Source of the DNA: Ilumatobacter sp.
GTDB lineage: Bacteria > Actinomycetota > Acidimicrobiia > Acidimicrobiales > Ilumatobacteraceae
Direction of reading: 5' to 3'
NCBI GenBank assembly: GCA_018666235.1
Contig: JABJAB010000027.1
Location: 1 to 29,715, forward strand
Length of the DNA stretch: 29,715 nucleotides
The notes under the pieces: model-generated
The model's database searches: none
The model's input: the letters and a program-made list of their open reading frames with translations, nothing else
Told to the model about the DNA's origin: nothing
Shown here: positions 14,488 through 22,831 of the stretch, piece by piece
Layout of the letters: the number at the start of each line of letters is the position of its first letter
Numbering within the stretch: position 1 is the first letter of the stretch
Position numbers and translations under genes: made by a program

Positions 14488-15654
14488 TCAGTCGAGGCGT
14501 TCGATGATGGTGGCGTTGGCCATGCCGCCGCCTTCGCACATGACCTGGAGGCCGTACTTGCCGCCGGTGCGCTCGAGCTCGTTGAGCAGCGTCGCCATCA
14601 GCTTGGTGCCGGATGCGCCGAGCGGGTGACCGAGGGCGATGGCTCCGCCGTTGACATTGACCTTGCTCATGTCGGCGCCGGTCTCCTTCTGCCACGCGAG
14701 GACGACCGAGGCGAATGCTTCGTTGACTTCGAACAGGTCGATGTCGTCAATGCTGAGGCCGGTCTTTTCGAGGATCTTCTTGGTCGCCGGAATCGGGCCC
14801 TTGAGCATGGTGACCGGGTCGGTTCCAGCGAGTGCGAAGCTGTGGAACTTGGCGCGGGGCTTCATGCCGAGCTCCTCGGCCTTGTCCTTGCTCATGATGA
14901 GTACGGCGGAGGCACCGTCGGAGATCTGCGAGGAGTTGCCGGCGGTGATCTTGCCGTCTTCCTTGAAGGCTGGCTTCAGCTTGGCGAGGCCCTCGGCGGT
15001 CGAGCCCTCGCGAATGCCCTCGTCGTTCTTCACCACGACCTGTTCGCCGTCGAGATCGATCGTGACCGGCACGATTTCGTTCTCAAAGCGGCCTTCGTCG
15101 CGAGCGATGGCGGCGCGCTGCTGGCTCTGTGCGCCGAAGGCGTCGAGGTCTTCGCGGGTGATGCCGTATTCGTCGGCGATCATGTCGGCACCGATGCCCT
15201 GCGGCGGGAGGCCGGTGTCGGCGTAACGGTCCTGTTGGTCTTGGCTGAACGGGAAGCCCATGCCCTGGACGATTGAGGCGCCCATCGGGGTGCGCGTCAT
15301 GACTTCGACGCCAGCCGCGACGACGACGTCGTAGGCACCGGCGATGACGCCCTGCGCTGCGAAGTGCATCGACTGCTGCGACGAGCCGCACTGACGGTCG
15401 ACGGTGGTCGACGGCACTTCTTCGGGCCAGCCGGCGGACAGCACGGCGTTGCGGCCGATGTTGAGCGACTGCTCACCGACCTGCATGACGCAGCCCATGA
15501 TGACGTCGTCAACCATGGCCGGGTCGAGGCCGTTGCGCTCTTCGAGGGCCTTGAGCACGTGTGCTGCGAGGTCAACGGGGTGCTGATCCTTCAGTTGGCC
15601 GTTGCGCTTGCCTCCGGGTGTGCGGATGGCATCGACGATGACTGCTTCAATCAT
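14488..15654 (-). CDS. Acetyl-CoA acyltransferase (thiolase)
   Basis: A 388-residue thiolase with all catalytic elements: the nucleophilic Cys89 in VDRQCGSSQQSMHF, the N-E-A-F loop (VNEAFASVVLAW), the GGAIALGHPLGASGT histidine loop and the C-terminal CEGGGMANATI cysteine. It performs the last, thiolytic step of beta-oxidation or the reverse condensation. ATG 15654 is used; the open frame continues upstream through the palindrome and the marR gene without homology. A purine-rich AGAAAGAAGAAG site precedes the ATG. It lies downstream of marR on the same strand, separated by a 35-bp palindrome. Confidence 0.94.
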   Translation of the reverse strand: MIEAVIVDAIRTPGGKRNGQLKDQHPVDLAAHVLKALEERNGLDPAMVDDVIMGCVMQVGEQSLNIGRNAVLSAGWPEEVPSTTVDRQCGSSQQSMHFAAQGVIAGAYDVVVAAGVEVMTRTPMGASIVQGMGFPFSQDQQDRYADTGLPPQGIGADMIADEYGITREDLDAFGAQSQQRAAIARDEGRFENEIVPVTIDLDGEQVVVKNDEGIREGSTAEGLAKLKPAFKEDGKITAGNSSQISDGASAVLIMSKDKAEELGMKPRAKFHSFALAGTDPVTMLKGPIPATKKILEKTGLSIDDIDLFEVNEAFASVVLAWQKETGADMSKVNVNGGAIALGHPLGASGTKLMATLLNELERTGGKYGLQVMCEGGGMANATIIERLD

Positions 15655-15676
15655 GTGGTCTTCTTCTTTCTGTGTC

Positions 15677-15711
15677 GAGGACCACTTGGTGCCAGGCACC
15701 AAGTGGTCCTC
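15677..15711. repeat. Perfect 35-bp palindrome between marR and the thiolase gene
   Basis: Two 17-bp arms (15677-15693 and 15695-15711) are perfect inverted copies around a central A. The inner part reads ACTTGGTGCC-A-GGCACCAAGT. It overlaps the marR stop codon. The same core occurs at 16191-16219 on the other side of marR. Confidence 0.9.
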
Positions 15712-16174
15712 ATGTGTTGATTGCGGATTGGAGATTGACTTGGAGCCGGGTGAGGACCCAGCTGAGGGCTTGGCGTTCTTCGCGGCCAATGCCGTGACGG
15801 AGTTCGCCGCGGAGTACTTCGTCGACGCTGGCAATGTCTGCTGCAAGCGCCCGGCCGGAGTCGGTGACGTCAACACGCCAGACACGCCGATCGTCAGGAT
15901 CTGGGTGGCGCTCGATGAGACCGCGTCGTTCGAGACCATCGACGACGGTGCCCATCGCGGCGCGACCGGTGCCCATCCGGTCAGCGAGTCGGGTTTGGGT
16001 GGTGGCACCGAACTCTGCGACGTAGGCCAGGAGGCTGGCCTGCGTGAGATTGAGGTCGAGTGGCTTGAGCCGGGCGTCGAATGCCTCGCGGATCAAGCGC
16101 GCCGTCGACATCAGCGTCGACTCGACCCGCAACCAGGGAGGTGCGTCGAGTTCGTTGTTGGTCAGGCTGCTCAT
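15710..16174 (-). CDS. MarR-family transcriptional regulator
   Basis: A 154-residue winged-helix regulator. LDLNLTQASLLAYVAEFG followed by TTQTRLADRMGTGRAAMGTV is the helix-turn-helix, and GLIERHPDPDDRRVWRVDVT is the wing with its conserved D-x-R. N- and C-terminal helices should form the dimer interface. ATG 16174 is preferred to a longer start at 16213 that would code through a palindrome. It is divergent from an acyl-CoA dehydrogenase and upstream of the thiolase gene, so it is probably an acyl-CoA- or phenolic-ligand-responsive repressor of this degradation block. Confidence 0.9.
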   Translation of the reverse strand: MSSLTNNELDAPPWLRVESTLMSTARLIREAFDARLKPLDLNLTQASLLAYVAEFGATTQTRLADRMGTGRAAMGTVVDGLERRGLIERHPDPDDRRVWRVDVTDSGRALAADIASVDEVLRGELRHGIGREERQALSWVLTRLQVNLQSAINT

Positions 16175-16190
16175 TGGATCTGCGTGACAG

Positions 16191-16219
16191 GACGACTTGG
16201 TGCCTGGCACCAAGTCGTC
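16191..16219. repeat. Perfect 29-bp palindrome upstream of marR, sister of 15677-15711
   Basis: Arms of 14 bp (16191-16204 and 16206-16219) surround a central T. The inner 21 bases are the same as in the 15677 element except for the central base. It lies 17 bases upstream of the marR start, in the divergent promoter region. Confidence 0.9.
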
Positions 16220-16237
16220 TTCCGTCTGGACACATAC

Positions 16238-16253
16238 TGTACGACGTCATACA
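16238..16253. promoter_or_regulatory. Candidate MarR operator
   Basis: TGTACGACGTCATACA is a 16-bp palindrome with a single mismatched pair, centred on GACGTC. It lies between the divergent marR and acyl-CoA dehydrogenase genes. Its size and symmetry suit a MarR or TetR dimer; that MarR binds it is inferred. Confidence 0.5.
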
Positions 16254-16297
16254 ATCAGACGCAAACGAATCCCTCGATCGCCGAAAGAGCGTGCGCC

Positions 16298-17500
16298 ATG
16301 GCCGAATTGACCGAACAACAAGCAGCCGACTTCCGCAAGAAGTGCGACGACTTCCTCGAGACCTACGCCTACAAGCAGGGCCAGGGCGTCCCGAGCTACG
16401 ACGATCAGAAGGCTTTCCTCGCCGCAGCCGCCGGCGCCGGCCTCGCCGGCGTCGCGTACGACGCGGCCTACGGAGGCGGCGGCCTCAGCCAAGCCCACGA
16501 CAAGATCTGGCGCGAGGCGCAGGGCAACTACACGATGATGAGCGGCGCGTTCATCATCAGCCATGGCATGTGTGTGCCGATGGTCAGTGAGTACGGCAGC
16601 GAAGAGATCAAGAAGCGGTACCTGCCCGACGCCATCTCGGGCAAGACCCTGTTCTGCCAGATGTTCTCCGAGCCGGGCGCCGGCTCCGACGTCGCATCGC
16701 TCCAATCGCGGGCCGTCAAAGACGGTGACGAGTGGATCCTCAACGGCCAGAAGGTGTGGACCACCACGGCCCAGATCGCCGACTACGGCGTGGTGATCTG
16801 TCGCACCGACCCCGACCAGCCGAAGCACGCCGGCATCTCGATGTTCATCGTCGACATGAAGGCACCGGGCATGGAGATTCGCCCGATCCACCAGATCGAC
16901 GGCGGCAGCGAGTTCAACGAAGTCTTCATGACCGACGTGCGGGTGCCCGCCGATCACCTGCTCGGTGAGTACAACAACGGCTGGCGGATGGCCACCGCGA
17001 TGTTGATGTACGAGCGCGTTGCCATCGGCACCGCCGGCTCGGGCAAAATCAACCAGCCGACGTACAAACTGCTCCTCAAGGCAGCGCAGGAGAACGGCAA
17101 GGTCAACGACCCGGTTGTCCGCCAGCAATTGATGACGATCTACTCGATGGAGACCACCAAGGCACTGGTCGCGCAGCGCACCAAGGCCGAGCAGAAAGCG
17201 GGCAAGACCCCCGGCCCCGGCGGCTCGCTTGGCAAGCTCTTCGGGTCGAACATCGCCTGGTACATGCGCGAGTGCGCCCTCGAAATCGCCGGACCGCAAA
17301 CCGTGGCGTGGGAGCCCGATGCGGAGAACGGTTCCGAGCGTCAGCGAATCTTCCTCAACTCGTTCCAGTCATCGATCGCAGGTGGCACCGACGAAATCCA
17401 ACGCAACATCATCGGTGACCGCGTCCTCGGCCTGCCACGTGAACCCGGCGTCGACAAGGGCGTCCCCTTCAACGAGCTGAAGGTCGGCACGCAAGCCTGA
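16298..17500 (+). CDS. Acyl-CoA dehydrogenase, first of a tandem pair
   Basis: A 400-residue acyl-CoA dehydrogenase with FCQMFSEPGAGSDVASLQSR (FAD/substrate motif), WILNGQKVWTT, RMATAMLMYERVAIG and the C-terminal AGGTDEIQRNIIGDRVLGLP. The in-frame open region reaches back to 15602, but the true start is ATG 16298 because conserved helix 1 (TEQQAADFRKKCDDFLET) begins there. It oxidises an unidentified acyl-CoA and donates electrons to ETF. It is divergent from marR and followed after 52 bases by a close paralog. Confidence 0.94.
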   Translation: MAELTEQQAADFRKKCDDFLETYAYKQGQGVPSYDDQKAFLAAAAGAGLAGVAYDAAYGGGGLSQAHDKIWREAQGNYTMMSGAFIISHGMCVPMVSEYGSEEIKKRYLPDAISGKTLFCQMFSEPGAGSDVASLQSRAVKDGDEWILNGQKVWTTTAQIADYGVVICRTDPDQPKHAGISMFIVDMKAPGMEIRPIHQIDGGSEFNEVFMTDVRVPADHLLGEYNNGWRMATAMLMYERVAIGTAGSGKINQPTYKLLLKAAQENGKVNDPVVRQQLMTIYSMETTKALVAQRTKAEQKAGKTPGPGGSLGKLFGSNIAWYMRECALEIAGPQTVAWEPDAENGSERQRIFLNSFQSSIAGGTDEIQRNIIGDRVLGLPREPGVDKGVPFNELKVGTQA

Positions 17501-17552
17501 CGCCTCGCGCTCCCACTCGTTTGAGTCGGACCGCAATTCGTACGGTGACAAG

Positions 17553-18770
17553 ATGACGAACACCGCGACTGACGCTGGATTGACCGACGCGGAAGCGACC
17601 GCGTTTCGACAGCGGTGCGTCGACTTCTTCGAATCTCGACCGACGCAACAGGCTGCTCCCACCTTTGAAGAGTCTCAAGCCTTCCACCGTGCGGCAGCGG
17701 AGGCAGGCGTCGGCGTCGGCATCGCTGTCCCGACTGAGTACGGCGGAGCCGGGCTGACACTTGCGCACGACAAGATCTGGCGCCAGGTCAAAGAGGACTA
17801 CCCGGTCATGGAGACCGACTTCGTGATCAGCCACGGTATGTGCCTGCCGATGGTGAGCGATCACGGCACCCACGAGCAAAAGCTCGCCTTCCTCCCCGAG
17901 CTCATCTCCGGCGAGAAGCTGTGGTGCCAGATGTTCTCCGAACCCGGTGCCGGATCCGACGTCGCGAGCCTGCAGACCAAGGCCGAAGTCGACGGTGACG
18001 AGTGGATCGTCAACGGCCAGAAGGTCTGGACCACGCTCGCCCACCGGAGCCAGTACGGGCTGCTCGTCGCCCGCAACGATCCCGACCAGGTCAAGCACGC
18101 CGGGCTCTCAATGTTCATCGTCGAGATGCAAGCACCGGGCGTCGAGACGCGACCGATCCACCAGATCAATGGTGAGTCTCACTTCAACGAAGTGTTCTTC
18201 ACCGACCTCCGTGTTCCGAAGAACCACCTCCTCGGCGAGTTGAACACGGGCTGGAAGCTCGCCACTGCGATGCTGATGTACGAGCGAGTTGCCATCGGTG
18301 CCGGCGGGGGTGGCGGCATCAACACACCGATGTACGACCTGCTCCTCAGACACGCCGCCGCATCCGGCGCAGTCGACAATGCGGTCGTTCGCGATCAGTT
18401 GATGCAGGTGTATTCGATGGAGACCACCAAAGCGCTCATCGCGATGCGGACCCGCGCCGAAATGAAGGCAGGCAATACACCGGGGCCAGGCGGTTCACTC
18501 GGCAAGCTCTACGGCTCGGTCATTGCCTGGAAGGTCCGGGCCATCGCACAGGAGATGGCCGGAGTCGGTTCCATTGCCTGGGAATCCAATGACCCACGCG
18601 GCGGAAACCTGCAAAGTGTGATGCTGCGCACCTTTGCGTCGGGTATCGCCGGTGGCACCGACGAGATCCAGCGCAACATCATTGGTGACCGCGTGCTCGG
18701 TCTGCCGCGCGAGCCGGCCGTCGACAAGGGCGTCCCGTTCAATGAATTAAAGGTCGGCACCCAAGCCTGA
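17553..18770 (+). CDS. Acyl-CoA dehydrogenase, second of a tandem pair
   Basis: A 405-residue paralog of the preceding gene, collinear throughout: ISHGMCLPMVSDHG, FSEPGAGSDVASLQTKAE, WIVNGQKVWTT, ETTKALIAMRTRAEMKAG, GGTDEIQRNIIGDRVLGLP. The last 16 residues (VDKGVPFNELKVGTQA) are identical to those of its neighbour. This indicates tandem duplication followed by divergence, probably toward a different acyl chain, or two subunits of one heteromeric enzyme as seen in actinobacterial steroid FadE pairs. Confidence 0.93.
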   Translation: MTNTATDAGLTDAEATAFRQRCVDFFESRPTQQAAPTFEESQAFHRAAAEAGVGVGIAVPTEYGGAGLTLAHDKIWRQVKEDYPVMETDFVISHGMCLPMVSDHGTHEQKLAFLPELISGEKLWCQMFSEPGAGSDVASLQTKAEVDGDEWIVNGQKVWTTLAHRSQYGLLVARNDPDQVKHAGLSMFIVEMQAPGVETRPIHQINGESHFNEVFFTDLRVPKNHLLGELNTGWKLATAMLMYERVAIGAGGGGGINTPMYDLLLRHAAASGAVDNAVVRDQLMQVYSMETTKALIAMRTRAEMKAGNTPGPGGSLGKLYGSVIAWKVRAIAQEMAGVGSIAWESNDPRGGNLQSVMLRTFASGIAGGTDEIQRNIIGDRVLGLPREPAVDKGVPFNELKVGTQA

Positions 18771-18914
18771 CCGGCGCGGATCTTGGTCGATTGACGACCA
18801 GTCAGACCGAGGAGAACGAATCGGCCCCGATCGCGCCGGTGCATGACCCCATGGTTGTTGCCCCATACGCTGCCTGGACTGGGTGACCGGGGCGGTCACG
18901 TCCTTCAGCGGCGA

Positions 18915-20099
18915 TCAGACGAGTGGACCCCACACTTCGAGGTGGTGGGAACGCTCGATTCGCCGAATGGTGCGCAGGTCGAGGATCTGTTCGACACCAC
19001 CCGCACGGAACGCCCCACGGGCCCGTTGTTGCTGCGTCGCGTCCGTCGCCGCGAGGTCGTCGTGGAGCCGTTGCATCAACCAGAACCGATACGGCAGAAC
19101 GCCCGTCGTGATCTGCATACCGCGCCAATCGAACGTGGCGTTCCCACCTCCGTCGCGGCCGCCGGTGAGGCCGCGATTGGCCGGATTGTCCAGACCGTTC
19201 GTTCCTGCCTCGATCTCGGGGTGCTCAGCCAACCAGTCGTTGGCGACAGCCACATGTGCCACGATCTCGGGCAGGTACTCCTCGGCGACGAATCGCATCA
19301 TCGCCAACAACGTCTCGGGGAGGCGGGAGTCATCAACCAGTTCCGGATCAACCGTGCCTCCGTACTCGTGCAGATACGGCTCGTTCGATGTCATCCGCTC
19401 AACCCAACGTCCGACTCGTGGTGCCCGCTGCTTGATGAGCATCGTCGGCGCGGGATCACGGAACAGGTGCGCCCACATTGCAGCGATCAACCCGTAGTCG
19501 CCGAGCGTGGGGCGCCCGCCAAGCAGGTAGGGATGCTCGACAAGGTGTGCCGAGAAGAGATCGAGCCACTCCTCGAAGGCGGTTTCGATCAGCGGCTGCG
19601 ACGCCGCCGACACCCCGAATGCCACTGCGGCCTTGCGCATCCGGCCACTGCTCTTGCGGAACATATCCTGGGCTTGTTCCTCTGTCAGCGACTGAGGCAT
19701 ATTGAGCGCGAACTCCGACATGATGAAATCGAGGTTCTGTTCGTCGAAATTCCACCGGTAATGCATCGCCGGTCGGAGCAGCCCCTCGCCGCCGAAAATC
19801 TCGAACAGGTGCGAGATCGCGAGCAGTGTCGGGGACTCGGGCCGGACCGACGAGCGGCGAAGTGGACTGCCATCACCGAGGTCGAAGTGGTCAATGATGT
19901 CGGCGCCATCCTGGATGATGGTGCCGTCCGGAGTCTCGAGGCACGGGATGATCCAGCGGCCAACGGTCGGCACGATGTGGTTGAGATACCGATCACTGCC
20001 TGGCGACATCTCGACGAAGTCGATGCCCTGGGTCCGCAGATAGGACCGGGTCTTGCCGGTGTAGAGCGAGACCGGGGCGCCGTACAAGATGTAGGTCAT
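18915..20099 (-). CDS. Glutathione-S-transferase-fold protein
   Basis: A 394-residue protein. The first 80 residues form a GST-like thioredoxin domain (ILYGAPVSLYTGKTRSYLR, WIIPCLETPDGTIIQDGADI with the helix-3 acidic turn). A long helical C-terminal domain carries HLVEHPYLLGGRPTLGDYGL, the typical GST N-capping segment. The usual catalytic Ser/Cys/Tyr position is not certain. At 394 residues it is longer than common GSTs (about 220) by a C-terminal extension of roughly 130 residues. Actinobacteria generally use mycothiol, so the thiol substrate, if any, is unknown. The 144-base gap to the upstream acyl-CoA dehydrogenase holds only a small 6-bp hairpin at 18883-18899. Confidence 0.78.
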   Translation of the reverse strand: MTYILYGAPVSLYTGKTRSYLRTQGIDFVEMSPGSDRYLNHIVPTVGRWIIPCLETPDGTIIQDGADIIDHFDLGDGSPLRRSSVRPESPTLLAISHLFEIFGGEGLLRPAMHYRWNFDEQNLDFIMSEFALNMPQSLTEEQAQDMFRKSSGRMRKAAVAFGVSAASQPLIETAFEEWLDLFSAHLVEHPYLLGGRPTLGDYGLIAAMWAHLFRDPAPTMLIKQRAPRVGRWVERMTSNEPYLHEYGGTVDPELVDDSRLPETLLAMMRFVAEEYLPEIVAHVAVANDWLAEHPEIEAGTNGLDNPANRGLTGGRDGGGNATFDWRGMQITTGVLPYRFWLMQRLHDDLAATDATQQQRARGAFRAGGVEQILDLRTIRRIERSHHLEVWGPLV

Positions 20100-20207
20100 C
20101 GGTCAACTCTGGCACGCGTGACAACCTTCGCCGCTGTCGACACGACCGCGCTCTGCGACCGGCTCACACGACGAAGGTTCTGAGAGTCAGACCCAAAGGT
20201 GATGGAT

Positions 20208-21107
20208 CTATTCAGGTGGGAGCATGGCGGCCATGATTTCGGCCATCATCTCCGAGCGCGGTGGCATGCCCGGAAACTCTTCCGGTGGCTCGGGGTTCAG
20301 GCCCTCGCCGACGGTGTGGAACCGCTCCATCGCAATGTCCAAGAAGTCGGCATGCGGGAACACCCAAAACCTGTCGTTGCCGACAGCGTCGACCACAAGG
20401 TCGGCAACAGCCGCGGGCGGCATGCCCTCATCAATGGCCCGCTGCACGTAACTCCGGGAGATTTGAGCGCCTGCGTCGCGCTCGGGTAGCGCACCGAGCT
20501 CGGCTGGCCAGTTGCGTTCGGATTCAGCAATGCCGGTCTTCACCCAACCAGGGCACAGACAGCTCACTCCGACAGGCACCTCTGCCGCCTGGAGGGAGGT
20601 GTACAACCCCTCGGTCATCGCAACAACGGCGTGCTTGCTGGCATCGTACGGCGGCGAGAAACCGGGGTACAGGCCCGCGATCGACGCGGTGTTGACGATG
20701 TGACCACCACCCGACATGACGATGTGCGGGAGGAAGGCGCGAATGCCGTAGATGACGCCCCACATGTTGACGCCGATCACCCACTCCCATGTTTCGATCG
20801 GACCAACCCACGGGTCGCCTGCACCGCCAACGCCTGCGTTGTTGCACACGATGTGCACGGCACCGAAGCGCTCCATGGTTGCCGCAGCCAACGCATCGAC
20901 CTGCTCGACCTTGCTGACGTCGGTGACGACGGTCAGCGTCTCGACGCCGTGTGCGCCAACTTCGGTGGCCGCTGCGGCCAATGCATCTTCCTGTACGTCG
21001 GCCAAAACGACCGAGCAACCGGCGGCGGCGAAAGCGTTGGCGAGCGCAAGTCCGATGCCACTTCCTGCTCCGGTGACGACGGCAACTTTGCCTGGTCCGA
21101 GTTCCAT
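20208..21107 (-). CDS. Short-chain dehydrogenase/reductase
   Basis: A 299-residue classical SDR: VVTGAGSGIGLALA (NAD(P)-binding glycine motif), VLADVQ with Asp after strand 2 favouring NAD, IVCNNAGVG, INTAS-type serine in HIVNTASIAG, the catalytic YDASK, and CPGWVKTGI. It probably oxidises or reduces a hydroxyl on a lipid- or CoA-related substrate. A methionine-rich C-terminal tail (PPRSEMMAEIMAAMLPPE) extends beyond the common 250-residue core. An AGGAGGGAC-type site precedes the ATG at 21107. Confidence 0.92.
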   Translation of the reverse strand: MELGPGKVAVVTGAGSGIGLALANAFAAAGCSVVLADVQEDALAAAATEVGAHGVETLTVVTDVSKVEQVDALAAATMERFGAVHIVCNNAGVGGAGDPWVGPIETWEWVIGVNMWGVIYGIRAFLPHIVMSGGGHIVNTASIAGLYPGFSPPYDASKHAVVAMTEGLYTSLQAAEVPVGVSCLCPGWVKTGIAESERNWPAELGALPERDAGAQISRSYVQRAIDEGMPPAAVADLVVDAVGNDRFWVFPHADFLDIAMERFHTVGEGLNPEPPEEFPGMPPRSEMMAEIMAAMLPPE

Positions 21108-21239
21108 GGCTGTCCCTCCTGGGGCCGACCCAGGGTGGGTCTCGGCCCCGGAGCGAACGTAACAGGCCCCAGAGAGGCGCTCGTCAAACGGGTCCAGCCG
21201 CGCCGGCTCAAGTCCTTGTGTGGCGCATGTAACTCACCG

Positions 21240-22793
21240 TCACTGGTCGCGCAGTTCGCGCTTGAGAATCTTGCCGGTCGCATTGCGAGGGAGTTCGTCG
21301 ACAAAGCGGACCGAGTGGGGAACTTTGAACGTGGCCAGCCGTTCACGACAGAAATTGACAATCGTCGTCTCATCGATCTCTACACCGTCGGTCTTGACGA
21401 CAACGGCTTGACCAACCTCGCCCCACTTGTCGTCGGGAAGGCCGATCACCGCCACGTCTGCGATGCCTTCGAGGTCGAACAACGTCGACTCGACTTCTGA
21501 GGGATAGACGTTCTCGCCACCGGAGATGTACATGTCCTTCCAGCGGTCCACAATCGACACGTAACCGTCTGCATCCGCCTGTGCAGCGTCGCCGGTGTGC
21601 AACCAGCCGTCAGTGATCGCCTCGGCCGTGGCCTCGGGGTTGTTCCAGTAGCCCGGCGTGATGTTCGGGCCCTTGCACCAGAGTTCGCCGATCTCGCCGA
21701 CGCCCACATCGACGCCATCCTCGCCAACGATCCGGATGGCCGTGTTCATTGCGGGCAGGCCCGCGCTTCCCGCTTTCTCGACGGCCATCTCCTTGCTGAT
21801 CGACAGCACAAGTGGGCTGGTCTCGGTCATCCCGAACGCTTGGATCAGCGGGCAGCCCACCGATTCCCACATCTTCAGCAGCGGCAGTGCGGCTGGTGCG
21901 CCGCCGATGGCCGTCGACACCAAGCGCGAGAAGTCAGTCGATGCAAAGTCAGGGTGCTGGCCCATGAACAAGTAGTTCGCGGGAACACCGAGGAAGTGCG
22001 TGATGCCTCGCTCGGGGTCGCTGATCAATTCGAGGGCTCTGCCCGGGTCGAAGGTGCGCATCACCATGGTGGAACCTCCGAAGTACGCCGCAGGGTTCGT
22101 GTAGCAGTTCAGCCCACCGGTGTGGAAGAGCGGCAGGAAACAGAAGTTGACCATCGACCGGGACAGGTCGTGGAGTTCGGCCAGGTTGACCGAGTTCCAG
22201 AACGACATGCCATGCGTGATGATCGCGCCCTTCGGTCGGCCAGTTGTGCCCGAGGTATACATGATCGTCAGGGGATCGTCGTGGGTCAGTTCGGGCATCA
22301 CCGGCAGAGTGGTCGAGTCCGCAGCGGCAAGCCCGTCGTCGTAGTTCGCGCTGCGGTCGGGGTGCGCGCCATCGCCACTGAAGACGACCAGGTGCGGAGT
22401 GTTGGTGCGCTCCACAAGCTCGGCTGCCATGTCACCGAGTTCCGGATCCGCGACGAGCACGGTGGGGCTGGCATCACTCACGATGTAATCAAGCTCGTGA
22501 ATCGTGAGGCGCCAGTTGAGCGGGACGAACACCGCGCCAAGCCGGGCACAGGCGAACTGCACCTCGATGAACTCGACTCGATTCTGCGAGTACATCGCCA
22601 CACGATCGCCTCGCCCGACACCGAAGTCGTCGCGCAACATTGCTGCTGCGCGGCCGACTCGCTCGTGCGCCTCGCGCCACGTGGACGCGACGCCCGGCGA
22701 TCCACTGAGCGGGTCGATGTCGGCCCAAGCCGCTCGGTTTGGGCTGACCATCGCGTGGTGAGCAACCCAGTCATACGCCGGTGTCGATGTCAT
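21240..22793 (-). CDS. Fatty-acyl-CoA synthetase (class I adenylate-forming ligase)
   Basis: A 517-residue ANL-superfamily ligase with the ATP P-loop IMYTSGTTGRPKGAIITHG, the IQAFGMTETSP motif, GWLHTGDAAQADADGYVSIV, the hinge region VDRWKDMYISGGENVYP and the C-terminal Lys in RNATGKILKREL. It activates a carboxylic acid to its CoA ester, supplying the acyl-CoA dehydrogenases. ATG 22793 (MTSTPAYDW) is preferred; ATG 22802, three codons upstream, is an equal alternative and neither has a good Shine-Dalgarno. The longer open frame to 23531 is antisense noise over the preceding gene. Confidence 0.93.
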   Translation of the reverse strand: MTSTPAYDWVAHHAMVSPNRAAWADIDPLSGSPGVASTWREAHERVGRAAAMLRDDFGVGRGDRVAMYSQNRVEFIEVQFACARLGAVFVPLNWRLTIHELDYIVSDASPTVLVADPELGDMAAELVERTNTPHLVVFSGDGAHPDRSANYDDGLAAADSTTLPVMPELTHDDPLTIMYTSGTTGRPKGAIITHGMSFWNSVNLAELHDLSRSMVNFCFLPLFHTGGLNCYTNPAAYFGGSTMVMRTFDPGRALELISDPERGITHFLGVPANYLFMGQHPDFASTDFSRLVSTAIGGAPAALPLLKMWESVGCPLIQAFGMTETSPLVLSISKEMAVEKAGSAGLPAMNTAIRIVGEDGVDVGVGEIGELWCKGPNITPGYWNNPEATAEAITDGWLHTGDAAQADADGYVSIVDRWKDMYISGGENVYPSEVESTLFDLEGIADVAVIGLPDDKWGEVGQAVVVKTDGVEIDETTIVNFCRERLATFKVPHSVRFVDELPRNATGKILKRELRDQ

Positions 22794-22831
22794 ACCCAGC
22801 ATGTTGTCAGGCGCTACGAGGGTCCTTCGAC

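Noticed and set aside
15602..16297. N-terminal extension of the acyl-CoA dehydrogenase at 16298
   Set aside because: The extension is antisense to marR and to palindromes and shows no acyl-CoA dehydrogenase homology; conserved sequence starts at ATG 16298.
16247..17299. Long minus-strand open frame opposite the acyl-CoA dehydrogenase, with similar cases at 21597-22973 and 25492-26568 on the plus strand
   Set aside because: Compositions are unlike real proteins (repetitive Arg/His/Val-rich), and the opposite strand carries a clear gene in each case.
20123..20179. AACCTTCG / CGAAGGTT inverted repeat between the GST and SDR genes
   Set aside because: The arms are only 8 bp and 41 bases apart with no T-run. 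It could be a weak terminator or operator, but the evidence is too thin to call.
18843..20183. Long plus-strand open frame opposite the GST-like gene
   Set aside because: It is a GC-driven antisense frame with no recognisable family, and the minus-strand frame has clear GST motifs.
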